This document shows positions 13,155 through 25,726 of a stretch of DNA of 64,000 nucleotides, in pieces (the stretch's first letter is position 1; every line of letters starts with the position of its first letter). Below the pieces are notes generated by a model. The model was given only the letters and a program-made list of their open reading frames with translations. It did no database searches and was not told the origin of the DNA. The stretch spans positions 2,418,001 to 2,482,000 of the forward strand of contig JAGUCH010000001.1 in NCBI GenBank assembly GCA_019096065.1, given 5' to 3'. This DNA is from Paracyclopina nana (Eukaryota > Arthropoda > Copepoda > Cyclopoida > Cyclopettidae). The translations under genes and the position numbers were made by a program.

Positions 13155-14710
13155 GTAAGCCAATTGCAATGCAGGGAAATGCAACTAGAACTTGGAGAGC
13201 TTTATGGCTTGGCAACACTTTTCTTTTGTTTTTAAAAAAGTAGGCAAAAATGTGAAATAGGCCAGCCATGATTTTTACAGTCCTTGCCTGCATTTATGCT
13301 GACAATCCTGATCAAACTAGTCGTGCTCATTTTTGAGGCCTTAGCTTTATGCAAGAAGTCATGGTCGGGTAGCTTTTTCTGCCTAATTGAGTATTATCCT
13401 CAAGTACGAGCCATGCTCGTCATGCTTTTAAATTATGGCAAAAAACTAATAGTCTAAGTATTAGTTTACGGTCAGCCATCATTTTGGCAATTGGGACGGA
13501 AACTTCATTCGGATTTAATGATATTTGGTTGTTTTGCAGCCGAGCTCAATCCATAATGGCCGCGTTACGAATTGCCAGCAGCTCTCTCTCTCGCACTTCC
13601 TGTTATTAGTACAAAGAGCTGCAGCAGTGAAAACTGAAAAGCGACTTTCCGGCAACATTATATGCGTTTTTCCATGAGGTGTGAATTGATTTCAGCAACG
13701 TCATGCACATTTAATTATGTTTAAAAGGAAAGTTGTGCTTTTCTGTGCATAGTTATTCCCTATAGCTAAATCGGCCTTGAATTGTAATATGTTAACAATG
13801 GTTTAAAAGCAAGTGTTTCTCCCTTTTTTATGTTAGTTACATCAATCTGGTTTTACATCATTCACGCTATGATTGAAGAAAAAAGTGCAAAAAATACATG
13901 AATTAATTAGATAAGCAAAAACGCGGATAAGTCTTGAAGCGCAAACGGAAACATGGGAAGTCTTTTCATCAGATATTTCAATTACAGCAGACCAAGAGGG
14001 GTTTTAAATAGAAAATGGTCGAGAGAGAGAGAGAGACTTGTCATAAAATGGCAAGCAAGCTGCTAAAGAAAAGTCCGTGACGAGGAAGTAACTGTACCAC
14101 GATATACGAAGTCAGTCACCAATTTAAAGAAAATTCACCTGAGCTACTATAGTTACATGGGAAACAGCTGGGAATTGTCTACAGCTGATCCTACCGCATG
14201 TCTCAAGCCAAAAGTCACAATTTCGCCCAAAATGCAGCCGCTCAACCCACCAATCATTATTCCCCCCATTCACTCTAATTAAAGCAAGGCCATGAGAAAC
14301 CTACTATTCGTCCTGCTGCAAAATATCCTATTATCTTTGGCAAGTCTACATTTAACAAGCTATGCAAAACATGATGATGTTAGCCCATTAAAGGACTGAA
14401 ATTGACTAGCATCATCGGAAAAGCACACAATGTCAGGAGACTTTAGAAAATAGCTACCTTTAAAAGCAATAGGAAAAATGGCAACTTCGATCATCTCCCA
14501 ATTATGACAAGCCACAGCTTCCTGTATAGCCCCCATAATACCAGCAATTTCCCATTGAAAAAAAGCGGGAAATGAAAGTGGACACTCTGTATTATAGCGT
14601 TCATGCTGCAGCTACAATCGCGTTTCGATCTCACTTTGCTCGGAGCTACAAAGTCGGCGGCATGCAGCAGCAGCAGGATTATTAGTGTTGAATTTGTGTC
14701 AATTTTACAG
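13155..14710 (+). other. Probable 5-prime UTR intron of the SLC6 gene
   Basis: A consensus donor at 13155 and an acceptor (TTTTACAG) ending at 14710 bracket a stretch without coding potential. The downstream ATG lies at 14754, 44 nt after the acceptor. A GA dinucleotide run lies near 14020-14035. The assignment is inferred from splice signals only. Confidence 0.45.
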
Positions 14711-14753
14711 AATGAGGAGGTAACACACGTCTGTGACACGCGCGTTAAGCAAC

Positions 14754-17700
14754 ATGGCCTCTCGTCGAAGCCACAGCAGTAGCGGCTCAGTGGAGGCTTC
14801 TCATTCCGTATTCGCCCATCGCAACCCTCGCGATTCGACGTGCCTTCAATGCCAAAACGACAACCCGCTGCTGCAGCCCAGAAGCACTATCAGCTTGGCT
14901 AATAATGACTTTTTTGGGGACCAAATCGTGGTTGGCTGCCAGGAGTGCAGCAACAGCCAAATGCGAAGCAACTCCAGAAATCGCAGAAGAACAACGAGCA
15001 CTTCAGCTACCAGCAGGTAAGCATGACCCTAATCTGCCTGATTTTTCATGTAAGCGCTAATAAATTAGTCATGCTGAAATAGCACACCAATCTTCTAGGA
15101 AATATTAGCTAGCCACTGATTTTGCATTTTTTTAAAGAAACTCGAAAATAAAATTTTAATGCTGAGGTAGTGTTATAACGCTTTGATTTTACAAATGAGC
15201 TCAAAGTGCTCAATGTAGTAGAATAGGAGAATAAAGGAAGAATTCCTCTTTGAGAAACATGATCGACTTGAGTGCATGCCCTTATCACTATTTATAGCTG
15301 CATTGTGCATAAATCACCGAGCGGAAAACGTCGCCAGCATGATATTGTCTCCTAATGTGCATATTAATACAGAACGTCTCGCAAAATATTTCTTTTTAAA
15401 AAATCCTGATTTCTTCAATCATAATATCTGCAGATCCCTCGCAAATATCAACTGCAGCTGTGTCTTTTCACAGAGAAACTACAGGTGTCCACACTATATG
15501 TACGCTATATACTAGTTTAAGTCTGAAAATTAGTTGTTTCCCTCGGCCTGCATGCAAGGTCATTGTTTACTTGTAAATGAAGACGGCCAGATCGAATTTC
15601 AATATTTTTCAGCCCTTCGAGAAGAATTTCAACTACACCGGAGCCTTTGGACAGCGCGGAGCAGCCTCAAAGTCATTCCAGAAGGTCGAGGAGTAGGAAC
15701 AGCAGAAATCGCAGCAGGCAAAGGCGGCAACGCAGAAGAGCTCGAAGAATGGCTGAGGCTGCTGCTAATGTCACTACTGCATCAGCAGCAGCACATCAAA
15801 GTTCCGACAATAACGCTGCCAATTCAGGGCAAACGGAAGTGACACCGGAGCAAGAGGCAGCCAAATCTCAGGTGAGACCCATATTATGCTAGGTAGTAAG
15901 AATAAGCTAAATAGCTCTGCTTCCAGATTCGGCAATGGCCGCACAACCTCAGCTTTCTGTTCGCCTGCCTCACCTGCACCGTGGGCATGTTCAACATATC
16001 TCGCTTCGCAGTGCTCACCATCGACTTTGGAGTCTCGTTCATCCTCCAGTTTCTGCTGCTCTCACTCATTTTTGGCATTCCCCTATTTACGTTTCACATC
16101 AGCCTGGGCCAATATCTGGGCTCGGGTGTCATTGACGTCTGGAGGATTTCTCCTATTCATCAGGTGAGATTTGCTCTCAAATTACCCTCTTTTTTGGACT
16201 CTTGAAAAATGTGTTGTTTCGCAGGGCATCGGAATTGCACTGATGATTGCTCAAGGCCTCTATGGCATTTACAACATAGCAGTCATTTCGTGGCTGTTTG
16301 TATTCTTCAGAGACTCATTCATAACTGCTTTTGACAAATACAAGTGGTCGCTCTGCTTCCCAGGGCCAAAATACGAGTAAGAGAAAAAATGCTTATAATA
16401 GTTTTGAATACATAAATTCATTCGTGATCAGGAGGGATTGTGACAAGTACAACAACACGTGGCTGCTGGAGAGCACCATTCCAGACTACTACAATGGCCA
16501 AGTTTTGCTCAGGGTCTCCCCCACCTATCCTCAATCGTTCACAGGAGAGCTCCGATTTCAGACTCTCTTCCACATCATTGTGATTTGGATGTCGGTTTTC
16601 ATAGGGCTGAGTAAAGGTGAGTCCCTCTTCATATTTAGCATTGAGAATATTTCTTATTTTGTATCATTAATTTGCAGGGCTGAAATCGTACGGGAAAGTA
16701 GTCTATGTCTTCTCTGCTCTGCCATTGTTGGGCTACTTGGTTTTTGTCGTCAAAGTGATTGGACTGTTGCCCTTGGAGACTTTCAGAGCCTGGATCAGTA
16801 GCAGTCAGCTCTACCAGTTCGTCTACAACGGCGATGTAGGCATTTCTCGAATAACATGCTTATTTAAGGCCTTTATCAAACAATTCATTTCAGTCCTGGA
16901 TTTGTGCGGCCAGAGAGTGCTTCTTCACCTGGTGCATCTTGGGTGCCACCATGTCCCAATTGGCCTCTCATAACAAGTTCAAGCACAAATTATTCAGAGA
17001 TTCGACCATTGTCGTCCTGGTCACCTTTCTGGTTCTGATCTTATCCGGAATCAGCGGGATCGCAATCAAGAACCTCATTAATCATTCCGGATACCAAATA
17101 GTGGCCTCCTCTTTCGGTAACAAAATTTTAACAAAATTCTTAAATTGGGCATTATTATGTTTTCCTTCAGAAACTGAGGAGAGCTACGAGTTTCTCATGA
17201 GAAGGCATTACAGTGGGATCGTCATGAGAAATGGCAGGGATTACTATTCAGGCCAGGACTTGATCAAAGTGGGAGACATGCTGCACCAAAGATCGGGCTC
17301 TGACCTGCATGGGTTCAACAACAAGGAGCACATTTCCTTCCTGGCCGGAGTCCGGATCATCCGGGAGGATCGGCATCCGGACAAATTTTCCGGATACCAA
17401 GTGATGCGGTTGGCCACCGAACTGGTCCCGGCTTTGTCAGCCATCCTTGGTCCCAGGCTATTTTCGCCCTTTTGGGTCGTCACCTTTTACTTCAGCATGA
17501 TTGTGTTTGGCCTGGCCCAGCAAATGGCCCTTTTCCACACGGTGTCCAGTGGGCTGATAGCCATTCGGCCCGACCACTTTTTGCAGTTTGAGTTTTCGCT
17601 CATTTTCATGAGCTGCCTCCTTGGACTGGTCCTCTGCTTTCCCTTTGCCACCGAGGTGAATACCCCATAAAAGTAGCAGCTCTTGGAACGCTAATTGATT

Positions 17701-19497
17701 CTATCTTACAACTATAATAGTTCGGGTCCTTTGTCGTCTACTTCTTCGATTACACCATTGGCTGCGGCTGGTGGCTGATGGTGTTGTATGTGCTTCAGAT
17801 CTGCGCCATTTTCTTGATCCGAGGCAAACCTTACTCCGGAATCCAAGTGGCGAACGCTTTAATCGGCTCTCCCTTTTGCTGCGGAAGTTGGCTCGCCACG
17901 CTTTTGGCATTTTCGTGGCATGTGGTAATTTTCTATACCTAAGCACTTCATCTTTGCAAAATGACCAAATGATGGTGTTTTTTCAGATTTCTCCAGTTGG
18001 ACTCATCATTCTCACCGTGGTCTCGTTCAGATGGTGCCGTTTCTACGAAATGTTCGACTGGACCACGCATTCAGGCTACTTGTACTTGCCAGCTTGGGTG
18101 CGTGAAATCGGCGCCATGATGCAGCTTTTGCCTCTGCTACTCGTGCCGTTTGTCGCGGTCGTCCAGAGCTGCAGATATTTCCTAAATGGCCAAGGGCCTC
18201 TTCACGAGAGGATCAACCTTTTGTATCGGCCCACCTTTGAGGCTCAGACCAACAGTAGGTCTAACGGGGCGAGATCCAACAACAGGCGCAGACGTAGAGC
18301 CAACAATGACAATGGGGTCATTTTGACAAATTACAACACGGGATCAGTGAACGATCCACCGCCAAAATATACCCCACCTCCGAGTTATTCAACTGCCACT
18401 GGCGCGAGGTAACATAAAATATAGCAATTAATGAGGATTGTAAAGTACTTTTAAAATGCCACGCCAGGATTGCCCGGTTTTTGAGGCAAAGCTTCCGCCA
18501 GAGCATTAGGAGGTTCAGGGGAGAATCAGTGAACGAGTCCAGCGCGAATAACCCAGAAGGGAACGTTAGAGGTCGCCAGAGCAGAGGCAAACTCTCGCCA
18601 GAGCTCAGCTTCACCTCAGCTGCTTCTCCGCCTGACTATGCTACCGTTATCATTGAAACCGAAAGGCACACTCACAACAACTCAGATTATGGCAGTTTCA
18701 ACGCGAGCCAAGACTTGACTTTGTCTTCTCTGGTATCTTCTGAGCTCACACTGGTTGAATCACGCCAATCTCGCAGCTCAGAATTATTGGGGAACCGCGA
18801 ATCGGAGCACGCCACCACATCCTTCAACTCGAGTGAAAAACGCTCTGCAAGGTATGTAAAGCATCAAATATCCTGGATCAAATTACCAGACATGTACTTG
18901 ATCAATGCAATAGCGTTTTGGCGTTTTTAGTGAGCGAGTGACTATTATAATTTGTTTAGCCTCGGCTACAAACAAATCACTGCACCCTCTAGCGGATTAC
19001 ATCTAAACATATCTTTAACTGGCGATCATATAATTTCTTGCAGGTCTGATGACAGTGACGAGTATGTTAGTGTGGCTAACATAACTGTGAAAAACGCCGA
19101 GCCTTTCGACTCCATTGTGGACGGAGCTAGAGCTTTACAACAGCAAGCGAGTGGGGCATCTTCAGAAGAAGCTAGCATTTACAGCTTACCCTCATCATCA
19201 GAGACAGACAATGCCCTCACCGAATACACAGTGGTGAAAGAAATCAAAAAGAGCACTCTCAGTGACAGGCAAAAGAGAGCCAACAATCCACCAGAGACTG
19301 AGATGGACATTTACAGTGCAGCTTCCACACTCAGCCTTGGAGAGACAATCATTTTGTCAGATGGATGGCTGAATCATGAGCAAATTCTACCCTCTCTAAC
19401 CACCCCAAACAATACTAATACTACTACTGAGGAAGATGAAGATTCTCACAACATTGTTCTTACTTTAGATGTTGACACCTCTGCATCTGTGATATGA
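14754..19497 (+). CDS. SLC6-family sodium-dependent transporter, bedraggled-like
   Basis: Twelve exons (14754-15016, 15613-15871, 15927-16163, 16225-16376, 16432-16616, 16678-16835, 16894-17116, 17171-17655, 17721-17924, 17987-18408, 18468-18851, 19044-19497) join to 3426 nt, 1141 aa. Residues 1-174 form a Ser/Arg-rich cytosolic N-terminus. From residue 175 a multipass core begins with WPHNLSFLFAC and NISRFAVLTIDFG (TM1), then LFTFHISLGQYLGSG (TM2). It continues through exon 10 with a typical SLC6 ending (GSFVVYFFDYTIGCGWW, PAWVREIGAMMQLLP). The canonical SLC6 TM1 motif NxWRFP is changed to NISRFA, as I recall for the arthropod bedraggled subgroup of orphan transporters. A Ser/Thr-rich cytosolic tail of about 280 residues follows. 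The substrate is unknown. The ATG sits in good context (AACATGG). Confidence 0.85.
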
Positions 19498-19586
19498 TCG
19501 TTTATAGCATATGCTGTTAATAAATTCAAATTGATGGTATTTTAATCACGCAGCTAATTAGCTTTACTTTATGGCTTTTGGCTAAG

Positions 19587-22500
19587 ATGAGAGGCTTATT
19601 TTTAACGCTACTGCTTTCCCCTCTGGCTCTCGGTTTTTACACAACTAGCTCAAGCAAACCAACTACAGCTGCCGATAATTATTCAGATGTGAACTGCAAG
19701 GAAAAGAGACAAGAGCTTGAGAAGCACTTGGAAAACCTCAAAAATGTACAAAAAGCCATAGAGCCTGACATAATTTGCGATGACAACTCAGCCAAAGGTA
19801 TGAACATTAATTAAGAATAATTTGCGTTAAGTTAAAAGAATCTATTAACGGACAGATTCGTTAAAATCTCCAAAGAGGCCACCTGCTCAGGAATGCCATG
19901 GTTTGCTCAAAGATATCATCTATGAGTTTGGCAGAAATTCGAACGATGATTGCGCTTCGTTTTCATCATTGCTGCAGAAGCAAGACCCTCAAAAGGTGAG
20001 TTCTAATAGCTCCATAGTTCAATCATTCACTATAACAATATTTGGATTTTAAATAACCTAAAAGGTTTTCCTACCTTTACGCGGCGAATGCTTCGTTCCT
20101 TTTCTGTAATGGTGCACTCGACCAACATTGGATCGATTGAGCAACTCAAGCTTTTTTTAAGTCTTCGCAATAGAATTTCACTTTATCACTGAAAAGTGAA
20201 AACTAATGCAACTCATTGCCCATTGCTGAGATAGAAATTCCGGATGAGCTGAGAAAAAAACTCGCGTGCGCATGCACGCTGACCCGTAGCTGACCGCAAG
20301 TGCTGCAAGATTTTTAAAATGGAAAGATGCCGCACTTTTTTCAAAAATAGCCAGCATCGGCAATGTCGATTGGCCCAAAATAGCCGGGTTTGGGAAAATT
20401 TGCTTAAATAAATGCCGCTGATTTTGTAAAATGTCACGAATCTGAAAAAACGCAGCAAATTCGTCTAAACTAGGCTATTTCTGGCTTTTTTGGGCCTCCT
20501 GATAAATAGCCGATCTGGCGTAAAATCGCCACATTCTAGCAGCACTGCTCGTGTCTCATTAGACTGAAATTGAGCGATAACTGGCTGAAAATAGCAAAGC
20601 AGGCCAAAATTTTAAAGAAATGCCCAAATTCAATAAGCTTTAATCAAATTCTCGCCAAATAATATAACTGACAAGTACAAGAGTTTTTATTTACAGATTA
20701 GGCTACTTTTGCTCTGCTCTTTGGATGCCATTCCTCTGGATGAAAGGTGTCCCCAAAACTCCGTAGTTTGCGTTTCAAGTAATTTCAACGAGACTACAAG
20801 AGCTCAATGTCCTTTCGTGACGAAATGTGTCCCCAAAAAATGTAAGACACCTAAAGTTTTGCAATTGATACCAATAACGCTTATTTACTGAAGCTGTGGA
20901 ACATATCGGACTTGATGGAAAGTATTGTGACTCCATATGCCAGCCCAATTGTGACAAGCTAACTTCTTTGTTTTGTCCTGGAGGAAAGGATGCTAATGGC
21001 TGCCCCAAATCAGGATATTGCATTACGAAACAAGGTAGTTTTTTGAAAGCCAAGATATTCCATTTCACTATAAGTTTGCCTTTAGGTGCTAAAATTGGAA
21101 TAAATGGGGAGGTTTGTCCTGGTTTTTGCAGTACTGTCACTTGCAATAAGGATGAGTACTATTGTCCTGGAGGTGGATATGATGATAATGACTGTCCGGT
21201 TGGTCCTTCATGTGTCTCACAAAATATGAGCTATGACAGTTGTCCCATTCATTGTCCAATTTATTGCAATCAAGGAGAAGTAAGATGCTCAGGGCAGACA
21301 GTTGATGCAAAAGGCTGTCTTAGCAGCCCTGTTTGTGTACCTGCTCCTGGACTGGGATTGAATGGGGTCCAGTGTGCAGCAAAATGCCCTGTAACCTGCT
21401 CAACCGACCAGAAAACATGCTTAGGTGGCTTTGATAGCAATGGTTGTCCCATACAAGATAGCTGTATATCTCTCAATGAGACTGAAATTGTTGGTAATGC
21501 AATGAAAGTTTGCCCTTTGAATTGCCCCACAAATTGTGGGCCAAGCATGATTCACTGCAAAGGGTTTATAGATACCAATGGATGCCCAAAAGAGGACTTT
21601 TGCCTGCCAAAAAGTAAGGCCCAGCTCAAGCCTACTTTTCTAATTATTACTCAAGTTCATTGGTAGATGCAAGCCATAATTGCGAAGCCATTTGTCCTCA
21701 GCAATGTTCCAGTCAAGAGATGCCTTGCTCCAAAGGTCAAGATGATCTAGGATGTCCAAGGCCCTATGAATGTATTCCAACAGCAAGTAATCTTCCATTC
21801 AAATCAGTTCACTTATGACCTAGATATTCAGAGCAAAGTACCCAAGTTTCTAGAGATGGAGTGAACTGCATCAATTTCTGCCCTTCACCATGTCCTGACA
21901 ACTGGACAAAGTGCCCTTCTTTCAATGATACATCTGGATGCCCACATGATGGAATATGTGTGCCTACTGTGCTGAGTAAGTGTGCAGGCGGGTAATATTT
22001 AGTTTTTCTACTTTTTATGTCCTTTTCTCAGCTAATGGGTGCCCTGGCATTTGCCCTACGAATTGCAATCTGAAGGATGAACTGTTATGTCCAGGAGGCT
22101 TTGATTTGAAAGGATGTAAACTTCCTGATAAATGCATTCCTATCACAAAAAGTATCAAAATATTTTTCTTACCATAATTGAGTAGGACACTTTTTTTGTT
22201 GTAGCACTGGCAGCTAATTCCAACATTGCTTATTGTCCTTTATCATGCCCACCATTTAATGACACTTATCTCATGGAAGGAACTGATCCAGTAACAAATT
22301 GTAGTTTGCCAGTGTCATGTAAACTTTCAAGTTGATTATGTATCAAGCATCAATCTGATAGTTCTTCCAAAGGTATTGGGTATCAAACGACAACTTCAAG
22401 TTATTACTCTACTGCTACAACCACCAAGCCAATGGCTTCAACAGAGTATTCTACTGACCAAACAGCTTCACCTTTATCACCATCCCTTAAGCCTTCATCG

Positions 22501-23955
22501 ACTACGTCGCAAACCACTGTTACGTCTACATCAATAGCAGATGGACCTACATCATCTGATTTCATTTCCACAACAAGTAAATCGACTGTAACTTCAACAA
22601 CAGAAGAAACCCTATCTACATCTGGAAAGCAAACCTCTACAGCGGAATTTGCTTCATCAACTGTTGACCAAAATAGTGCTGATTCGGCTACTCAACTGGA
22701 TGCTTCTACTAAGCCTTTTACCTCAACTGAGCAGACTCATTCAACTTCAGTATCATCAACCTCAGAGAGAACAACTGATGCCATTCAGTCCACAATCAGT
22801 ACAGAACAAACACAACAGACAACTACTGATATTGCCAGTTCAACTTCAGGTCTAACCACTAAAACTACTGAGTTTGTTGAGCCCACATCTGTATTGACTT
22901 CCGAATCTACTGCATCATCATCAAGTACAAAGACAAATGCAGATACATTGCATACCAGTGAAACAACATCTAGTGCACCAATAACTTCAAAGACATCAGA
23001 GTTGTCGACTACTCAGCAAAGTACAACTACAATGACAACTTCAACAGCGTCTGGAAAAGCAACTACTGAATTTGTAACAACTACAACTGAGCCGTTGCTT
23101 TCCACCACTAATGTGAAGGCAACTAATGATCCAATGCAATCTTCAACAACTGCTGGAACAACTACTGATTCAACTAGTCCAATGACTCAGCAAACCTCTA
23201 CAGCTGGATCTACTTCTACTCCAATACTATCTACAATAGCTAAAACAACTACTGATTCAATTCAATCTTCGACATCAACAACTGCTGGAACAACTACTGA
23301 TCCATTTAATCTGATGACTCAGCAAACCACTACAGCTCAGCCTAGCACTTCCCCAATGCAATCAACAACAGCTAATCCAACAACTATAACAACTCAGTCG
23401 AGTACAACTCTAATGCAAACTTCAACAGCTTTTAGAACCACTACTCAATTTGATTTGCAAAGTACTTCCACTTCACCGATTCCTACCAAAACCACTACAG
23501 AATTTCAAGTTTCAACTGTGCAAAATACAACAACGTCGACGGTGCAAACAACCACGGAGGGGTCTGCATTCAAATCCTATGTAATTCAAGTTTGTGGCCA
23601 TTTAGCATGTTCATTATGAAACATTTTTTTCCATTCACAGTCTGAGGAGGAGTGTGCAGTTAAAATGGGTCAATTTTCATTGGCAAGAACAGACGTTCTA
23701 TTTGAGTTTGAGGTTTGCTGCTCAATGTTGCAAGGTGCAGACTGCACTTTTAGTCGGAGATATTTGGATATTTGCTTACAAGCTAGAATCGACTGTTTGT
23801 CATTCTGTGAAAGGATTGATACGTTCTGTGCTTCTGAAGTATTCCAAGAAATGACCGCCATCATCGATGGCAATAGGGATTGCTTTCTGCAAACATCTAA
23901 CGAAAATTTTTTATCAATCTCCAACTTTTTCGAGAGCTGTCGCTCTGTGTATTAA
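19587..23955 (+). CDS. Secreted Cys-module and mucin-like protein
   Basis: Eleven exons (19587-19797, 19856-19995, 20697-20841, 20894-21034, 21086-21613, 21667-21786, 21832-21975, 22032-22151, 22205-22318, 22373-23580, 23641-23955) join to 3186 nt, 1061 aa. A signal peptide covers residues 1-16. After an N-terminal segment come eight modules of about 38-45 residues with six cysteines, roughly C-x3-C-x3-C-x6-C-x(G/D-rich)-GCP-x4-C, plus a divergent ninth. A Thr/Ser-rich mucin-like region of about 400 residues follows (residues 555-957), with many TTT and STT words suited to O-glycosylation. A 104-residue Cys-containing C-terminal domain ends the protein. No membrane segment is seen, so it is probably a secreted matrix or mucus component. 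I know no named family for the modules, although similar Cys modules occur in crustacean proteins as I recall. Confidence 0.82.
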
Positions 23956-23986
23956 GTCGCATCGTTCGAACTATGATGTACCCTAA

Positions 23987-23992
23987 AATAAA
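23987..23992 (+). terminator. Polyadenylation signal of the mucin-like gene
   Basis: AATAAA lies 32 nt after the stop codon at 23955 and is followed by T/G-rich sequence. Confidence 0.65.
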
Positions 23993-24085
23993 GCACTATT
24001 TGCATGTGTCTCAACTGTAGATAAAGAGAAGATTTAGCAACAGCCTCAATTGGGTATTTTTGGTTCACCATAATTTGGAAGTCAA

Positions 24086-24093
24086 TATAAATA
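24086..24093 (+). promoter_or_regulatory. TATA box upstream of the LNR gene
   Basis: TATAAATA lies 68 nt before the ATG at 24161. Transcription starting about 30 nt downstream would leave a 5-prime UTR of about 45 nt. The intergenic space after the preceding polyadenylation signal is only about 170 nt. Confidence 0.55.
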
Positions 24094-24160
24094 GTCAGTA
24101 AAAATCAATTTTGAAGCTCTCTTTGAAAACGCTAATATATTCCTGCATTATAATTCTGCT

Positions 24161-25677
24161 ATGGAGACTGTCGTATTGACCTCGCTTATAGTGCTCGCAG
24201 TGTCCATAATTGGCATTTTGGTCCTTTTAGCCTTGGACTCTTTTGCACTGTTTAGCCAGGAGCAAAGTCCATCAGAAAGGCAAAGCATTGATGTAGACAC
24301 TTCAGGTAACTTCTCCATGCTTAATATATAGCATTGATACTAACAGACCTCATTTAGCTTGCCCTGCATTTGTTCTCACTGGAGATGGAGTCTGCGATGA
24401 TGTAGCTAATAACATAGACTGTGGCTTCGACTCTGGAGATTGCTGTTTGCCATTCATCGACGACCAGTCCTGCGAAAGCTGCATTTGCAGCAAGGACGAA
24501 ACTCGACACTTGTCTAAAAGTATCTCTTCTCCCCAATCCTTGATGTTCCCATGATGACAAGGGATCTTTTTTTTCAATAGCTTGCCAAAAACCTGATTGG
24601 CTTGGGGATGGCTTGTGCGACGAAAACCTTAACAATTTTCAATGCCAGTTCGATTTGGGCGATTGCTGCTTGCCCAGTAATTCCACAGCAGAGTTGTATT
24701 GCGATGATTGTACTTGTCGTGAACGGAAGAACTCGGCCAGCTCCTGTATGAAAATTTTTCCAAGATATTAGTTCAAGTAATTTGACAATGTCAATATTTT
24801 GCATAGCTTTGTGCCCAAAAGAGTACCTAACGAAAGATGAGTTTTGCGATGACGAGACCAATACTGAAGAGTGCAATTACGATGGCGGATCATGCTGCTT
24901 GCCGACGATTGATTGGTATTATTGCGAGTCATGCATCTGTCACATTGACGAGAAAAAGCACGGGCCCAATTCTATTGGTAAAAATCTGAAATGGGGTAGT
25001 TTTGGGGTGATAGATTTGTTGGATACATTAAAAACTTCCGTTAGATACGAATCGTCTTTTCAGATGACATAGTTTTTTTCATTTTTTCATTTTGTAAAAG
25101 AAAAATATAGATTTTTCTTCGCACCAAACTTAAGGTACCTTTTTGTGCTTGGAAAAATATCAGAAATGTGTGACCACAAGGAAAAAAGTTCCAATAGTAG
25201 CATTTTTTCATTGTCTAAATTTTTCAGTTGGGTCTTCGTCTAGTGCTGGGATTTGCTGGAATTATAAGAGGATTGGTGATGGCTTTTGTGATGACGATTT
25301 GAATGTCGAAGGCTGCAACTACGATGAGGGCGATTGCTGCATGGAGAAAATCAATGTTGATGATTGCTTTTTCTGCCTTTGCAAGGAGGATGGAACGCGT
25401 CATCCCACAAATCACAATTTGGGTAGAATGATTGAAGTCCAAATTAAATTATTGAGCTCGCTGAATGTGCATTGTTTCAGGAGGATGCCATTTGCCACTT
25501 TTTGTGCGAGACGGCCAGTGTGATGACGTCACCAATATTCCCGAATGTCGCTATGATGGCGGAGATTGCTGCGAAATTACCATAAACGCCGATGTCTGCT
25601 TAGATTGCATTTGCCATCGCTCGGGCACCATGCATAGTGCATATAAAGAATACTTTACGGAAAATTACTATTATTAA
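24161..25677 (+). CDS. Type II membrane protein with five LNR (Notch/Lin-12) repeats
   Basis: Exons 24161-24305, 24358-24519, 24581-24745, 24807-24977, 25228-25422 and 25481-25677 join to 1035 nt, 344 aa. Residues 5-30 are a hydrophobic signal anchor without a clear cleavage site. Each of the five later exons then encodes one LNR-type module: GDGxCDD, then C(N/G)(Y/F)D(G/L)GDCC, then a CxxCxC end. The Asp/Asn-rich calcium-binding residues are kept in each. All internal introns are phase 1, so modules sit on symmetric exons that can duplicate without frameshift. LNRs bind calcium and in Notch guard a protease site. Here no EGF or Notch core is present, so the function is unknown. The stop lies 49 bp from the stop of the convergent LNR-kelch gene. 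Confidence 0.85.
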
Positions 25678-25726
25678 ATTTGCTGTCCGCAACAGAGATT
25701 AGGTTCTTATCAACGGCAATTATATT

